From: Perognathus longimembris pacificus
Lineage: Eukaryota; Chordata; Mammalia; Rodentia; Heteromyidae
NCBI RefSeq assembly: GCF_023159225.1
Contig: NC_063169.1
Span: 58,429,934-58,493,933, forward strand
Length of the DNA stretch: 64,000 nucleotides
Reading direction: 5' to 3'
Shown here in pieces: positions 44,501 through 56,756 of this stretch; positions within the stretch are counted from its first letter, which is position 1, and each line of letters starts with the position of its first letter. The position numbers were made by a program, and so were the translations under genes. Under the pieces are notes generated by a model. That model was not told the DNA's origin. It saw nothing but the letters and a program-made list of their open reading frames with translations, and did not search any database.

Positions 44501-45581
44501 GGAAGTGGCCAAAATGCTTTCAGAACAGATTTCCAGTAGGATCTATTCCTGAAGAACTGGGAGCAAACCTTCTCATAGGGACGTTACTCTTCTAGCACTT
44601 TTTAAATCATTGGATGAGTCAGAAAGTAAAAAAGTTCAGGAAGGCCATCCAGGTTCATCTGTGTGTCCAAAATCTTTGCAATAGAATTAGTTGACAAAGT
44701 TGTGTGTTTTTTAAAAAAAATTCTCTGACTTCATGGAGAAGCAGTTAGTTCACTGGAGGCCAAACTGTGGTGTTTTTAGCACTGATTTCTGAGGTATTCT
44801 GCAAATTGAAAAAGTCTGTCTTGCTCCTATCCCCCCAAACTGGTCTCCCACCTGGTATTCTAATTCTAAGAAAGCTGAGGAGTAAGGATCCATATGGGAA
44901 GATTAATAAAAACAAGAAGTGAACTCATAGCAAGAAACACAGTAAGGACTATCCAGGCATATATCAGTGTTGCTTCTGCGCTGCATTCCTGGGGTGGTTA
45001 TAAAGAATCCAATGAGCATTTCATAGTCAGCCATTCCCCAACTGGAGCCTCTGGATCCTGGATCTGAAATCAATCAAAGGAGGGAGAGGATTCTCCCTGT
45101 GTCTAGCTAGAGGACGGGGGCGGGGGAGGGGCCTGACTGTTCATTTTCCCAGGTGCATGTCTCCTGGTGCTGGACAAGGACAGAAGGATGGTCGTGGTGC
45201 CACTGGCCAGGGAGACAGGAAGAGGTGGACCCATGGCATTCCTGCAGTTGTCAGCACAGCCTGATTCATCATAAATGCCCAGCATTAGTTTTGCTTATTA
45301 GTAGATGTCTCTCTGTGTTGCCCATCCTTTATTTATCTCTAACATCATCAGTTAGAGAGGTTTGGGCAGGTGACAGCAGCATAAAGGGAGTTCCTGAGTA
45401 CATTAAGGGGATCCTGTTACAAACCGGCGGAAAGGGTTTTTTATTTAACTTTATTATTTCCATGTAATGTTATTTTTTATGCTGTTGCTTATGGACAGAT
45501 TTAGAATTAAATACAGTATTTATGGAATATGGGGTAATGTGCTATATATGCAGAATGTGGGATGATTCAATCAAAGTTAAG

Positions 45582-45583
<2 letters not shown>
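44501..45583. other. Unassigned sequence
   Basis: No repeat or exon recognised. Confidence 0.4.
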
Positions 45584-45612
<29 letters not shown>

Positions 45613-45838
45613 CCAATATTGGGGCTTGAACTCAGAGCCTTGAAGTCCCCCTTAGCTTTTGTGCTCAAGGCTAGTGCTCAGTGCTCTACCACTTGAGCCG
45701 TGACTCCACTTCTGGCTTTTTGCTTGTTAATTAGAGGTTAAGAGTCTTGGGTTTGTCTGACTAGGCTGGCTTTGAATGGGTTTTTAGATCTCAGCCTCCT
45801 GAGTAGCTAGGATTACAGGCATGAACCACTCAGTGCCA
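45584..45838 (-). mobile_element. B1-T SINE with (GT)n tail
   Basis: GT run at 45584-45612, then reversed T module ('ttggggcttgaactcagagc'), linker and head ending 'aggattacaggcatgaacca'. Confidence 0.9.
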
Positions 45839-46865
45839 CTTTTTAAATGTAGAAAGTCACTGAAACTCATCTGAAACTCATGGGGGTTACTGTGTTTCAA
45901 AATTCAGAATTAATGTTTCTGTAACAAAATATAACTAGTCAGTAAGCGGGATAAAGATGGTAAATCGTATTCAATCAGGTTAGGACATTCAATTTCATTT
46001 TGGGACCTAACTTAAAAAAAAACAAAGCCTTAAGATTTTCAGAATTTTCTGGAATTTAGAATTTGGTTTAGGAAATAATGGATCCTAGATAAGTCATATC
46101 AAGGAGTGTATTGGGCTATTCTCAAAACCTTGGCAGTATTTATGAGAAAAAGTTTGCTTCAAGTGACCAATCACACCAACATTTGGTACATAACCCACTT
46201 GTCATTTGGAGACTAACTGTATTAATAAATATAAGCAAGACTTATGTTTTGTACAATAGATAAAGCTAATATGAATATGCTTGTAATGGGCAGGAAACAT
46301 TTGCAGTAGGCCGTGGTTCTCATCTGCCTCCTACTAGTATCTCACACTGGATTCTTAAGCTTTTGTCTAGCTTTCTGATCTCCCTGTTGATTACTTTTTT
46401 TTCCCCCTCAAAAATAGGCAGTTTGTCCTAGATTTCATGCTGAAGCCATTCACTCTGGGTAGTTAGCAGGTCTTAATCAGGACAAATAGATGAAGTACAG
46501 AAGCTGTTATGGTTACAGTCTTATAAGATCTAAGCTAGTTTTTTTTTAATGAAGCTTAAAATATATTCCTGTAGTGATGAATTCCTAAAATCATGTGTGA
46601 CATGAGCAAACACTGAAAACCTAAATGAAATATACTTGCTGAAACCATGAAAGAACCTCACACCAAGAGGCAAAACCTGAAATTACATTAAAAAACACAC
46701 ATACTTATCTCTGTAGCTCTTGCAATGAAAGACTAGGTTATCAATAATTTATAAGTAGCTAGTCAGTAGAATTGCAGCAGCATAAAATGCTGAAGACCCA
46801 GCTTTTCAAATTTAGCAACTGTAGGAGTATGATCACACTGACAAAAAAAATTAATCTATCAAAAT
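45839..46865. other. Unassigned AT-rich sequence
   Basis: No repeat or exon recognised. Confidence 0.4.
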
Positions 46866-46875
46866 AAAAATCTAG

Positions 46876-47105
46876 CCTGGCCTTGGTGGCTTACACCTAG
46901 AATCCTATCTACCCAGAAGGATGAAATCTGAGGATGCTGATTCAAAAAGCCAGCCTGGGCAGGAAAGGCTGTGAGACTCTTATCTCCAGTTAACACCCTG
47001 AAAACCAAAAGTGATGCCATGGCTCAAGGTGGTAGATCATTAGCCTTGAGCAAAAAAGTTCAAGGACAGCACCCAGGCCCTGAGTTCAAGCCCCAACAAC
47101 AACAA
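46876..47105 (+). mobile_element. B1-T SINE with TSD
   Basis: Full-length with (CAA)n tail. TSD AAAAATCTAG at 46866-46875 and 47106-47115. Confidence 0.92.
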
Positions 47106-47115
47106 AAAAATCTAG

Positions 47116-50100
47116 TAGAACCCCATCGTGCTGTGAAGTCATTGTATTATAGAGCAAAAGAGACCATAGTCAGTCTTTTCTTCCTCTATCTGAGAAAATG
47201 CAGAAAACAGATTTGTGATGGCCCCTAAATCTAATAGAAGAGCCACAGGCCTGACACAGGATTTCTGCCTCAACAGTTCTCCTGTCTGTGAGGGTAATGT
47301 TTGCTCAGACAAGTAAAAAAATAATAAGTTCAGTGGCTTTTCCTGTGTTAGTTAATGTCGTTTTCTTGATCCTCAGGTTCATATTACTTAAATGTCTATA
47401 GATTGTCTCACATTAGAGAAAGCTGACCTCAGTGACAATTAGCTCTCCTATTGCTCGTGACATTTTGTGAAATGCTTTTGAGCTTTGCTGTTTGCATAGG
47501 TGGACAGAAAGTGTCATCAGAACTAAGAAAACGAATCATAATGCAAGCATAGCCCAAACAGCAATACTCAGCTTCAGTAACATTTAGAGAGAACAGAGAT
47601 ATCATTCTTTTATTTTCAAAAAATGGTTTATCAGCTTGTCCCCTCCTCCCACAACCATCCAAATACTGAAACTGAAATGGAAAATGTCACTTCCAATTAA
47701 ATTAAGGTCCTTCAGGGATGTTAATGTCAGTGATAAAGGCTGAAGCCTAGGTAGATGACCCCCCCCCCAAAAAAAAAAAGAAAGGATCGTTTATTGTAGT
47801 ACTTTGAGAGATTTCTTTTTTCTTCTTCATGTTCTTCTTTTTAACCTTTGAATCTCCTGTGCCTCTTCTTCTAACTGCAGTTCGGCTCTGGCAGGGTTTG
47901 GACAGCACTCTGTTTAGCATACCATGTGCACCCCCATACCCCCCCCCCCCCAATGAGCCCCATGATCAACATTGTTGTGATTTTTCTTTCTTTCTTTCCT
48001 TCCTTTTTTTTTTTTTTTAAATTCCTCCTTTACTTAGAACAGAGGTGGAAACCCCAGGGGATTCAAGTACCCACTTGATAGGCTCAGTCTCTCTTAATCA
48101 GCCTGTAATGGAGCTAATGGCTGTTTGTCATCCTTGGAGATATAAATTTCCTGGCGGTGGCTCCTGCAGACAGTGCATGAAGTATGCTGTGTGTACCAGC
48201 CAGGGCTGATAAGCAGTAGGAGAGCAGGGTTGCTTCCTTAGCCAGATGAGCCAGGGCTTGCCGGCTGCCAGCCACAGGACTCGGCATTCCTGAGTATGGA
48301 TCACACCGGTAGGTAAAACCAGAGCCTGTATCCCCCCTCGCTGCTGGCTTCCTTTGCGGTCTGCAGTCCTTTACTGCAGGAGGTTTGCCTGTGTGCTGCT
48401 TGGTTGCTGTACTTCACTGTTCCTGTCGGGGAGGCATGGACTATGTGAACCCGAGGTGATGTGAGTCTATCAGGCAATGAGTGTTTGCTTTGAAGTCTAG
48501 GAACTGAGAAGGATGATTAGCGAGCCCCCAGTCACCCCTTTGCATGACCACACTGCTGTTTTATGGAGGCTGTGGAAGTGTGATGTCTGATCCTTTTGTG
48601 CTTAGGACAGAGGTTGCAAAAGGCACATCGTTAATGATGCAAGGTACATGGGGTTAATGAGCTGAACCAAGGGAAAAATTAAACCTGGCAAATATTACCA
48701 TAGGCTTTGCACCAGTAACCTAAGAATTGTTTGGTCTGATGCTTTTATCCTCAGATGGATGCGATGTCACTATATTTCAATCTCCAGTGATCTTAATTTC
48801 AGGGTACAGATATGAGTTGGACCTTTAAAACTGTATTTGTTTGTCATACCTTTTGCCTGACAGCTAGACCAACTTCACTAGAGAAGTATATGGGTTCATT
48901 AATGTTTAATTCCTCCGTTTAATTGATTAGCACACAATTACTTCTCGGTGGAACTTTTCTTTCTTTCTTGGCTGTATTGAAATTTGAGAAGGCTGCACAT
49001 TAGGGTTGCTCCCCGTTTGGGGTTGTCAGTCCTCGGTGCAGAATTCTCCTGGCTGTGTTTTGGTTCTGTCTCTTGAAACTCATTTTTACTGTTATTCAAG
49101 CGGGTCTCAGCTATACAGCAGTGCCCTTCCGCCCTGGAGCCCTAGCAGCTCTTGTTGGTGGGGGGGGGGGCCATCATTTTTAGATGCCTCCCGATACCCC
49201 AAGACCACCCTCAGTGGGAAAGCCTTCCCTGAAGTAATGTAGCTATTTCGGTCCTCAGTGAAGGTAACTTAGGCAGGCAGAGAGTTTGAAGGCGGCATGT
49301 TTGGGTGGTTTGATGACAGACCAGAAGGAAGGCTGTGACTAAAATCACTTTGCATTTGATACTGAAGGTAATAAAATATAAATGGGAATGGTATAATGTT
49401 AGAGGTGAAAACCCTAAAGTGATCATAGTGCTGCAGCATAAGAGGAATGCGTGTGCATGCCTCTGTGTGTGTGTGTTCGTGCATGTGTGCACATGTGTGT
49501 GTGTAGTAGTAATAGTAGTAGAGGATGCTTTCATGCATATGCATTATACCCCCACTTTAGTCATGAGCCCCTGTTTCAGGGCTTGTCAGAAAGCGCGTAG
49601 GTATGCTATTCTATGACAAGGCACAATCTGAAGATCGCCTCTAATTATAGCAGGGGAGAGGAGGAAAAATAAATAAATAAACCAGAATCCCTAATTTAGC
49701 CTTGTTTCAAACTTCTGCCACCCACAATTAATTATCCTGACGTTCTGGCAGAATTATCACTTCAATTCAAGCAAATGCCTGTCTTAAGTGACTCATATAT
49801 TTATTTATAGACCATTTAAGAAAAGGCAAGAAACAGTGAAACAGTGTACTGTAGCAACCATTTTTTTTTTTGGTAGGCTTCAAAATGTGAAAGGTTATTA
49901 TTTTCTGTTTTAGCTAACTATAGCTTTGGGGGCTGTTGGTACAATCCGTAGCTATATTTGTTTGTGCTGTTAAATGCCATTAATAAAATGCCTCAGCTCC
50001 TAACAAGTTTAAGAATACTTATGCATTACATAGAATGGCTTTTTAAAGCAGTGGTGTCTGTATTATTTCCAAGTTTAGGTATAATCACATATACAGGCAT

Positions 50101-51952
50101 GAATACCTTTGAACAGAATGACAGGCCTTTCAATTATATGAGTAGTTCAGAAATAACATCTTTCTTACATTGGCTTGTCATTGGCCACCAGTGATCACAC
50201 TGATGGTCACTTTTTAATGACACAGGCATCTCTCTTCCAAGAGGAAGATGTGAATAGGCCTTCAAACCTGCCTACATTCTAAGGAAAGCATTTATTAGTT
50301 GGTAGCCAAAACAACAATGCCCACAGCTGAAGTATTCTTTACCTTTTGCCACATGGCCCAATTAACCTGGGAACTCTGCAGTTTCTCTAATTTAACTGAG
50401 GTAAGATAATAATGATGTTCAACATTTGCCTACATTTTTCTAGTCAGAAATGGGTTTAAGGAGTGGATCTGAGCAACACAGCTTAAGCTGGGCATCAATC
50501 CTAACAACTGGACCATCCATTTCTAAAATCCAGGCTTCCTCCAGCACGACTTTCCACATGGAGGTTTGGGTAATTGCTGGCAGAAACACAACCACGGAAC
50601 CAATCGAGCTATATGCCTTGAGTTTATTCTCATTACTCAGAATGCTCTGTCAGAGATATTTGTGGTTGCTGCTGTTAAATAAGGAAAGAAGGGTCGCTGG
50701 GGAGCCTGGGTGGGGTGTGAGGGGATGACCGTGCCTTGGTGAGTCTGTCTGGTTTCCCCTTTGCAGTAAAAGGCCGACATTCCCACTCTCTCTCAGAGAA
50801 GACATCTCTCCCCCATAATTGCTGGCTTAGAGCTTCCTTTAAAAGCTTTTCCTGGAATAACAATAAAATATTTATCAAACTGTGTGTGTGTAGAATATGT
50901 CAGAGCAATTTCAGCAGTCCCTAACCTTTTCTATAAGTTGCACAGAGGATCCTTTATAATTACAAACTTGTGACGGTAACGTCCACCAAGACATTCTGCC
51001 AGTGCCTTCTCACCTGAGCTGTGAGAAGTGATTCTGCGGGCAGTATGCAGCGATTACCTGGAACCCAGGGTTTGGGAATGCCACTCCCTGCTCTGCAAGG
51101 CAGAGGGTACCAGAGACAGTTTGCAGCAGTTGTTGGACTCATTGGATCTCAGTTATTTGGTGGGGGCCATTGGAGATGCTATCACTTGGAAAGGAGGCCA
51201 CTGAGGGCCTGTATGTCTTCTCACATTCTGTCCCAGTGGTCCGGTTTTTTGATCTTCAGTATACATTCATGTAAGTCTGAGAAATCCCCTGCTGACTGGC
51301 TTTCTGCTGAAAGATTTAAGAGGGTTACCTGGAGGCTGATTACCTGGGGTGCCTGATCACTGTAGGTGAATGCCGACTCTATGCTATGACCACAAATGAC
51401 AGATGTGCCCTGCTCATTTACTAATTGTTCAACTGCAGGTGGCAGGTGGCAACAAATGCATCCTTTTGGTAGCATGGTTATAAAGGGCAAAAAAGGAAAA
51501 AAAACTACATAAAAAGGATGTAGTAGAATGACGGTATATGATAATACACAATGAATGTCAAGAGCAGTGTACTCAAGTCAAGACTCGGTGCATGCTGGTT
51601 TTTCTAGACAGCCTTCAAAACACCGACACAGCTGGCTGCATGAATGAATCCATGCTCCTTGAAGGTGGCTGTGGGAGCGGTGTAGAGGCCAGTGGAGAGA
51701 AACAAGGAATTCTGTGTAAAGGCAGCAGTCAGGTAGTTGTTGGGAGAGTGTCACTGGAATGGATGATGTGGGAAGTGTGCTGGGAATGGATGGAGGGTGC
51801 GTAGGCTAGGCGTCAAGAATGGTGAGTGGACACATAGGCAGGAGAACCAATCTTCTCATGGATGGGAATTAAGAAGACTTCTGGGTTTGTATAGCTCGGT
51901 AATCTTAGTACTATGACCTGTCCTCTGGAAGATAAAATGAGCTATTTTGGTT
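47116..51952. other. Repeat-poor block, possible regulatory DNA
   Basis: About 4.8 kb with no recognisable SINE, L1 or LTR, while most of the window has one every 1-2 kb. It holds short homopolymer runs (C at 47760-47768 and 47941-47951, G at 49161-49170), an imperfect GT tract at 49463-49505, and homeobox-like AT cores ('acaattaattatcctg' near 49727, 'tctaattatagcag' near 49640). Frames are short. No exon was identified. Confidence 0.5.
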
Positions 51953-52183
51953 TTGTATGTGCTGGTACTGGGGCTTGAACTCAGAGCCTCGTGCTCTCAC
52001 TTGGCTTTTTTCCGCTGAAGGCTGGCACTCTTAACACCTTGTGCCACACCTCCACTTACAGCCTTGTGCTCATCAATTGAAGTTTAAGGCTCTTGAATTT
52101 TTCTATCCGGGCCTTCTTTGAATTGTGATCCTTGGATCTCAGCCTACCCCGTAGCTAGAACTGCAGGCCACCAGAGCCTGGAT
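51953..52183 (-). mobile_element. B1-T composite SINE
   Basis: 'ctggtactggggcttgaact', reversed T module, and head ending 'ggccaccagagcctgg'. Confidence 0.86.
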
Positions 52184-53282
52184 TCAAAATTAGTTTAAAG
52201 GGAAAAACAGTGAGCCCTATTTTGGAATGTGAGGGTTTGATTTACCTTGGTGTTGCTCATTTGCCATAGTGTTCACTGATAATTTTTTCATTCACTGCAT
52301 GTCTTACACACGCACACATACATGCACACATTTATTTACATGGATTTGAGACAAGGTGCCATGATTATTTTCTTTGGATTTTGACCCCAAGTTTAAAAAA
52401 TATGTTCTATTACTTGCCATTTGTAGTAAACCCAAGCAATAGTTCATGCTTTACCCCTACTGCTCTATGGAGACTTTCATATCCTTCTATTTCAACACAG
52501 GTAGAAATAAGACTAGACTAGGTACCCTGAAACACTGAAGAAAGGTGGGAGAAGGCTAGGGTGTTCCATAGTGAGCATAAGCTCATAGACATTTCAAGCA
52601 GGTTAGAAACTTAATAGGAGATCTATCCTAGCAGCCTGTGTTGTCAGAGCCAAATGTCTGAGCTACTCAAGATGGTAGGTGGTTGGGACATTGCCTTATG
52701 GACCAGATTTCCCATGAGAATGAAGGCTTCCTAGAACATTGGACTCCGTCTCCAAGCTGTTTTTGGTGCAATTTTAATGATTTTCCTCTACCCTGTACTT
52801 TGATAATATCTTGGTCTTGTTATCTGCAACTTTGTTAACTGTTATATGCTTTGTTTTCTGGAAATTTTCATGTGTTATATACACACACATACTAAGTATG
52901 TACATGTTATGCACACAGGCCTTTGCATGAATTCTTTCCAGATGCACCTGTGTGCTAATTCTTTGGTGTGGAGATAATCAGCTTTGATGATGATGGATGT
53001 AATGTTACCAGCTCTTCTAATCAGTTTAATAAGAATGTAGAACAGAGTTTCTTTTTAGTTGAAAACAAATTCATTCTTATTCTCTGAAGTACTCCTTAAA
53101 TTTATAATTGAACATTTGATTCACTATGAAACAAATAGGAGCAGCATGAATTTTTAATTTATTGCAAAGCTCATTGCTGCTATTTTAGAAATGTATGATT
53201 CATTAAATAAATATCTTTACGTTGATTTTTCAGGAAATCAAAATCATTCTACAATTAAAAACAAGGAATAAAACGTAGTGCT
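52184..53282. other. Unassigned AT-rich sequence
   Basis: No repeat or exon recognised. Confidence 0.4.
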
Positions 53283-53380
53283 ATTATATTTACATATATC
53301 TATATATACTTTGGGATCTATACACACATATATACATACACAGACATATATATTATTTATGTATTTATATATTTTTGACA
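53283..53380. repeat. AT/ACAT-rich low-complexity tract
   Basis: 'tatatctatatatac', 'acacacatatatacatacac' and similar words, with partial palindromes. Confidence 0.75.
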
Positions 53381-53404
53381 GTAATATGACCTCTCCCTTT
53401 TGCT

Positions 53405-53562
53405 TGGTATTTTTGCTTATGGCTGGTGCTTTTACTACTTGAGCCAGGCCTCTACTTCAGTCTCCTGGCTTTGTGTGCCTCAGTTGTCTCTAAACCACAA
53501 TACTTAGACCTCAGCCTCCTGAATAGCTAGGTTTATACAGGTGAGCCACCAGCATCCAGCAC
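53405..53562 (-). mobile_element. B1-T SINE, partial
   Basis: 'tttactacttgagccaggcc', 'cctcagcctcctgaatagct', 'ggtgagccaccagcatccag': reversed and missing the end of the T module. Confidence 0.75.
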
Positions 53563-54144
53563 ACTTTTATATTTTAATGTACACCTATTTTTTTACTTTT
53601 AATATTTTGTCTTAAAGGACATTGGTTTGTTGAATAATATTAACATCTTGAAAAAAAAACATTTTGAAAACAAATGCTCCAAAAAGCAGATTTATTCTAA
53701 TCCTTTACTTGAAAAAAAAATCTTCACCTGAGAGGGCCTGGTTTTCTTGGAGCACTTGGATGTTTTGTACTTATTGGTCATCTATCTGTGATTGCCTTCC
53801 ATTTACTCTTTTCTTCCCAAGAAGATTGAAAATTCTGGAAGGCAGATCTATATCACAGGTGCCTGTCATTTCTCTCAGAGTTAGAGTAGGTGTTCTCAAT
53901 TCCAGCCATTTTGCTAGAATCATGTGTATATCTTTATTAATGTATTTATTTATTTACTTATGAGGTTCTGAGGTTTGAACTTAGGCTACATACCCAGCTC
54001 TCCCTTTTTGCTTAATTTTGAAATACAGTCTCCCATTTATGTCCAAGCTTGCCTGAACTACCGTGTTCTTATTGATATTTTTTTGTATTTATCCTTCCTG
54101 AAGTGCATGGTACTACATTCAGCTTTATTGGCTGAGAGGGACTT
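53563..54144. other. Unassigned sequence
   Basis: 53960-54000 ('ggttctgaggtttgaactta') may be another decayed T-module end. Nothing firm. Confidence 0.35.
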
Positions 54145-54242
54145 CTCTTGAACTTTTCTGCTAGGGGTTGACTTTGAACTTTGGTCTTCCTAATACCCAT
54201 TTTCTAAGTAGTTAGGATTATAGGTTTGAGCCATCCAGCCTA
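54145..54242 (-). mobile_element. B1-like head fragment
   Basis: 'gacttctcttgaacttttctg', 'ttgactttgaactttggtc', 'aggattataggtttgagcca': reversed and old. Confidence 0.6.
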
Positions 54243-54742
54243 GATGTAAGTCTTTTTTAAAATTCCGAGTCTTTGCACATCATGCTGGCCAACTATAATT
54301 AGTCTCTACAGTGGGGTCAAATGGCTTTTTGTTGTTCAAAACCTCCCCATGATACTCCCAACAGGTGATCACATGTGAGAACCACTATCACAGTTCTGTC
54401 TGACTGTCTGACTCCCTATCTTTGTCCTTTCATCCCTCCACCCACCAGTTAGCAGGAATTCTAGCTGAGAATTTGTGTTCTGGAATTGTCTGCTTCCAGG
54501 TGAAAGGTGAGGCTGTATGAGTGAACAAGATCTCTTAAGAAAATGGTGACAGCAAAGAGCAGAGCTGAAAGACTTGCTTCTGAATGACATGGTGGGACAG
54601 GGAAAAAGTAATCAGGACCCGGTCTTTCTGTAAATCCACATTACAGACAGCCATTATGGAGAGACTGGGTTACCTGCTTTTCCTAATCAGGAAGGTAGCA
54701 TTTTCTTCCCCAAGCCAATTAAATGTCAAGAGCAAAAACAGC
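54243..54742. other. Unassigned sequence
   Basis: No repeat or exon recognised. Confidence 0.4.
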
Positions 54743-54830
54743 TGGGGAGTGGCGGTGCACACCTGTAATCCTAGCTATGTGGGAGGTAGAGATGGGAGGA
54801 TCACAGTTCTTGGCTAGGGTAAAGTTACCC
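54743..54830 (+). mobile_element. B1-like SINE fragment
   Basis: 'gtggcggtgcacacctgtaa', 'tcctagctatgtgggaggta': 5' part of a B1-like element. Confidence 0.72.
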
Positions 54831-54893
54831 TAACAAGCTGGGTATAGTGATACATGTTATAATCCCAATGGCATAAAATTACTAAAGCCAAAA

Positions 54894-54965
54894 GGGCTGG
54901 AGGCATGGTTAAAGTGGTGGAGCACCTGCCTAGCAAGTGTGAGATTCTGATTTAAAACCACATTA
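54894..54965 (+). mobile_element. ID-like monomer
   Basis: 'ggctggaggcatggttaaag', 'tggagcacctgcctagcaag'. The B box is decayed. Confidence 0.65.
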
Positions 54966-55560
54966 CCATGAAATTTCACCTAATAAGAGATTAACACTGG
55001 GAAAACATTATATTATAGGAGAGGGATGTTATTAGATCCTCAAGAGCTGTACTGGTGTGGCGGTGTCTGTACAGGGTAGCTGGGTCAACGAAGTGAAAGG
55101 CACTGGTGGCATACATATTTGCTCTACAGTGTGACTTAACCTCCTTACAATCCTATTCTGAGCTCCCGCGGAATCAGTTTCGCATCACTTTGAACTCACC
55201 ACAACCTTAAATATTGAAGCATAGGATGTTCTGATGGCCAGTGCTAGCTACCTGCTGTATTTTTTTTTTTTTTACAAAAGTATTCATGGGTAAATTGACT
55301 TTGCACCTCTGGTGAGACTTATTGTTGGTGTATGGGACATAAGATGAAGCTACTGAGATAAGATGAGTTTCTGCTGTTTGGTGTACCAATGTGAAAGCTA
55401 TCACTAGAATTACAAAGATCTTTTACCATGCATAAAAACAAATGCTCTAGTCCGTACTACCAGAGGCCTGTGTTGACCTGTCCTTGCTGAGACTGTTGCA
55501 ATGGCAATGGAAGCCCAACCAGTCTACAGAATACCAAATTCACCATAAGAAGTCGCTATT
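54966..55560. other. Unassigned sequence
   Basis: No repeat or exon recognised. Confidence 0.4.
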
Positions 55561-55650
55561 CAGGGCTTAGTGGTAGAGTGCTATCCTTGAGTACAAGAAG
55601 CTCAGGGACATGCCCAGACCCTGAGTTCAAGCCCCAGGACTGGGATAGGA
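55561..55650 (+). mobile_element. Stand-alone T module
   Basis: 'agggcttagtggtagagtgc', 'aagctcagggacatgcccag', 'gagttcaagccccaggactg', with no ID or B1 head before it. Either a 5'-truncated SINE or a monomeric ancestor-like copy. Confidence 0.75.
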
Positions 55651-55814
55651 GGGGGAAGAATTCTCTGTTCAGTGTCTCTCCACTGAATGTGAAGCTAATG
55701 TGAAAGGTATCTTCCCTCTTTGCCTTCAACTTTTTACCACCTGCTGGCATGGTCTCTTGCATTTCATAGACTTGGGTGTTATTTATTTAGTAAATGAAAT
55801 TTGGCTACCATCCA

Positions 55815-56240
55815 TTTCTCAAAATTATTTTATTGTTGTTTTAGAGGTGATATACAGCGGGGTTACCTTTACATACATCAGGTCATACGTACATTTCCCT
55901 CTTTTTGCACAGTGTCACAGTGCAAATTCTCATTCTCTCTCATTCCCTCCCTCTCATCTCCACCCATGAGTTGCATGGTTCACTTTCATCAATGTCCACT
56001 GCGGCCAGTGGGTGCCTCTGCTGCACTTTTCACCCCTTTCCCACTGATCCTCTGCCCCCCCTTCCCTCAGATGGGCACATGTGTACACCATATAGGACGG
56101 AAAGCATACAGAGTCATCTGAAAATGATAGGACAAATGAAGGAAAGGTCCTTTGTTTCTTTATCTTTGGAGTCCATGTCAATATGTATGTTATTTTATAT
56201 ACATATGAAGAGGAGCTTGGGTATTACAACTTGGTGCTTT
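55815..56240 (-). mobile_element. L1 3' end, divergent subfamily
   Basis: 'attttattgttgttttagag', 'gtgatatacagcggggttac', 'catacgtacatttccctctt' parallel the 22.9 and 43.7 kb L1 3' ends but with many differences. C/T-rich stretches follow in the same order. The far (L1 5') boundary is uncertain. Confidence 0.65.
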
Positions 56241-56530
56241 TCTCCTGAGACTATCCTCTTTTAGTCTCATGGTGTGGGTGTCTAGAATCCTGTATACTTT
56301 GTCGTATCCCACAACTGTCCATTTTTGAAGGCAATGTAACACTGGACATTTAAGTATGAGGATAAAAGGAAAGATGGCTACTTCTGACTTTGAGATTCCT
56401 TAACATGGTAAAAGGTGTAAACATAACCTTGGTTTCTTGGCCTGTCCCTGCTACTTCTAGAACACATGTCCAGGGGCAGAAGAGCATTTTCACCATTCAC
56501 CAGGATCGATTCATTAAGAATTGATTTTTT

Positions 56531-56741
56531 GGGCTGGGGATATAGCCTAGTGGCAAGAGTGCCTGCCTCGGATACACGAGGCCCTAGGTTCGATTCCCCA
56601 GCACCACATATACAGAAAACGGCCAGAAGCGGCGCTGTGGCTCAAGTGGCGGAGTGCTAGCCTTGAGCGAGAAGAAGCCAGGGACAGTGCTCAGGCCCTG
56701 AGTCCAAGGCCCAGGACTGGCCAAAAAAAAAAAAAAAAAAA
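56531..56741 (+). mobile_element. Young ID-T dimeric SINE, exact TSD
   Basis: Intact A box, B box and T module with a ~20-base pure poly-A. TSD of 15 bp, AAGAATTGATTTTTT, at 56516-56530 and 56742-56756. Nearly identical to the nested copy at 6839. Confidence 0.95.
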
Positions 56742-56756
56742 AAGAATTGATTTTTT

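Noticed and set aside
44091..44552. 153-codon frame of Ser/Phe/Leu/Pro repeats
   Set aside because: Translation of a polypyrimidine tract; open only because of the simple repeat.
55735..55752. Third CTCF-like motif (CCAGCAGGTGGT on minus)
   Set aside because: Loses the key C after GG and the following purine-rich positions, so it is too weak.
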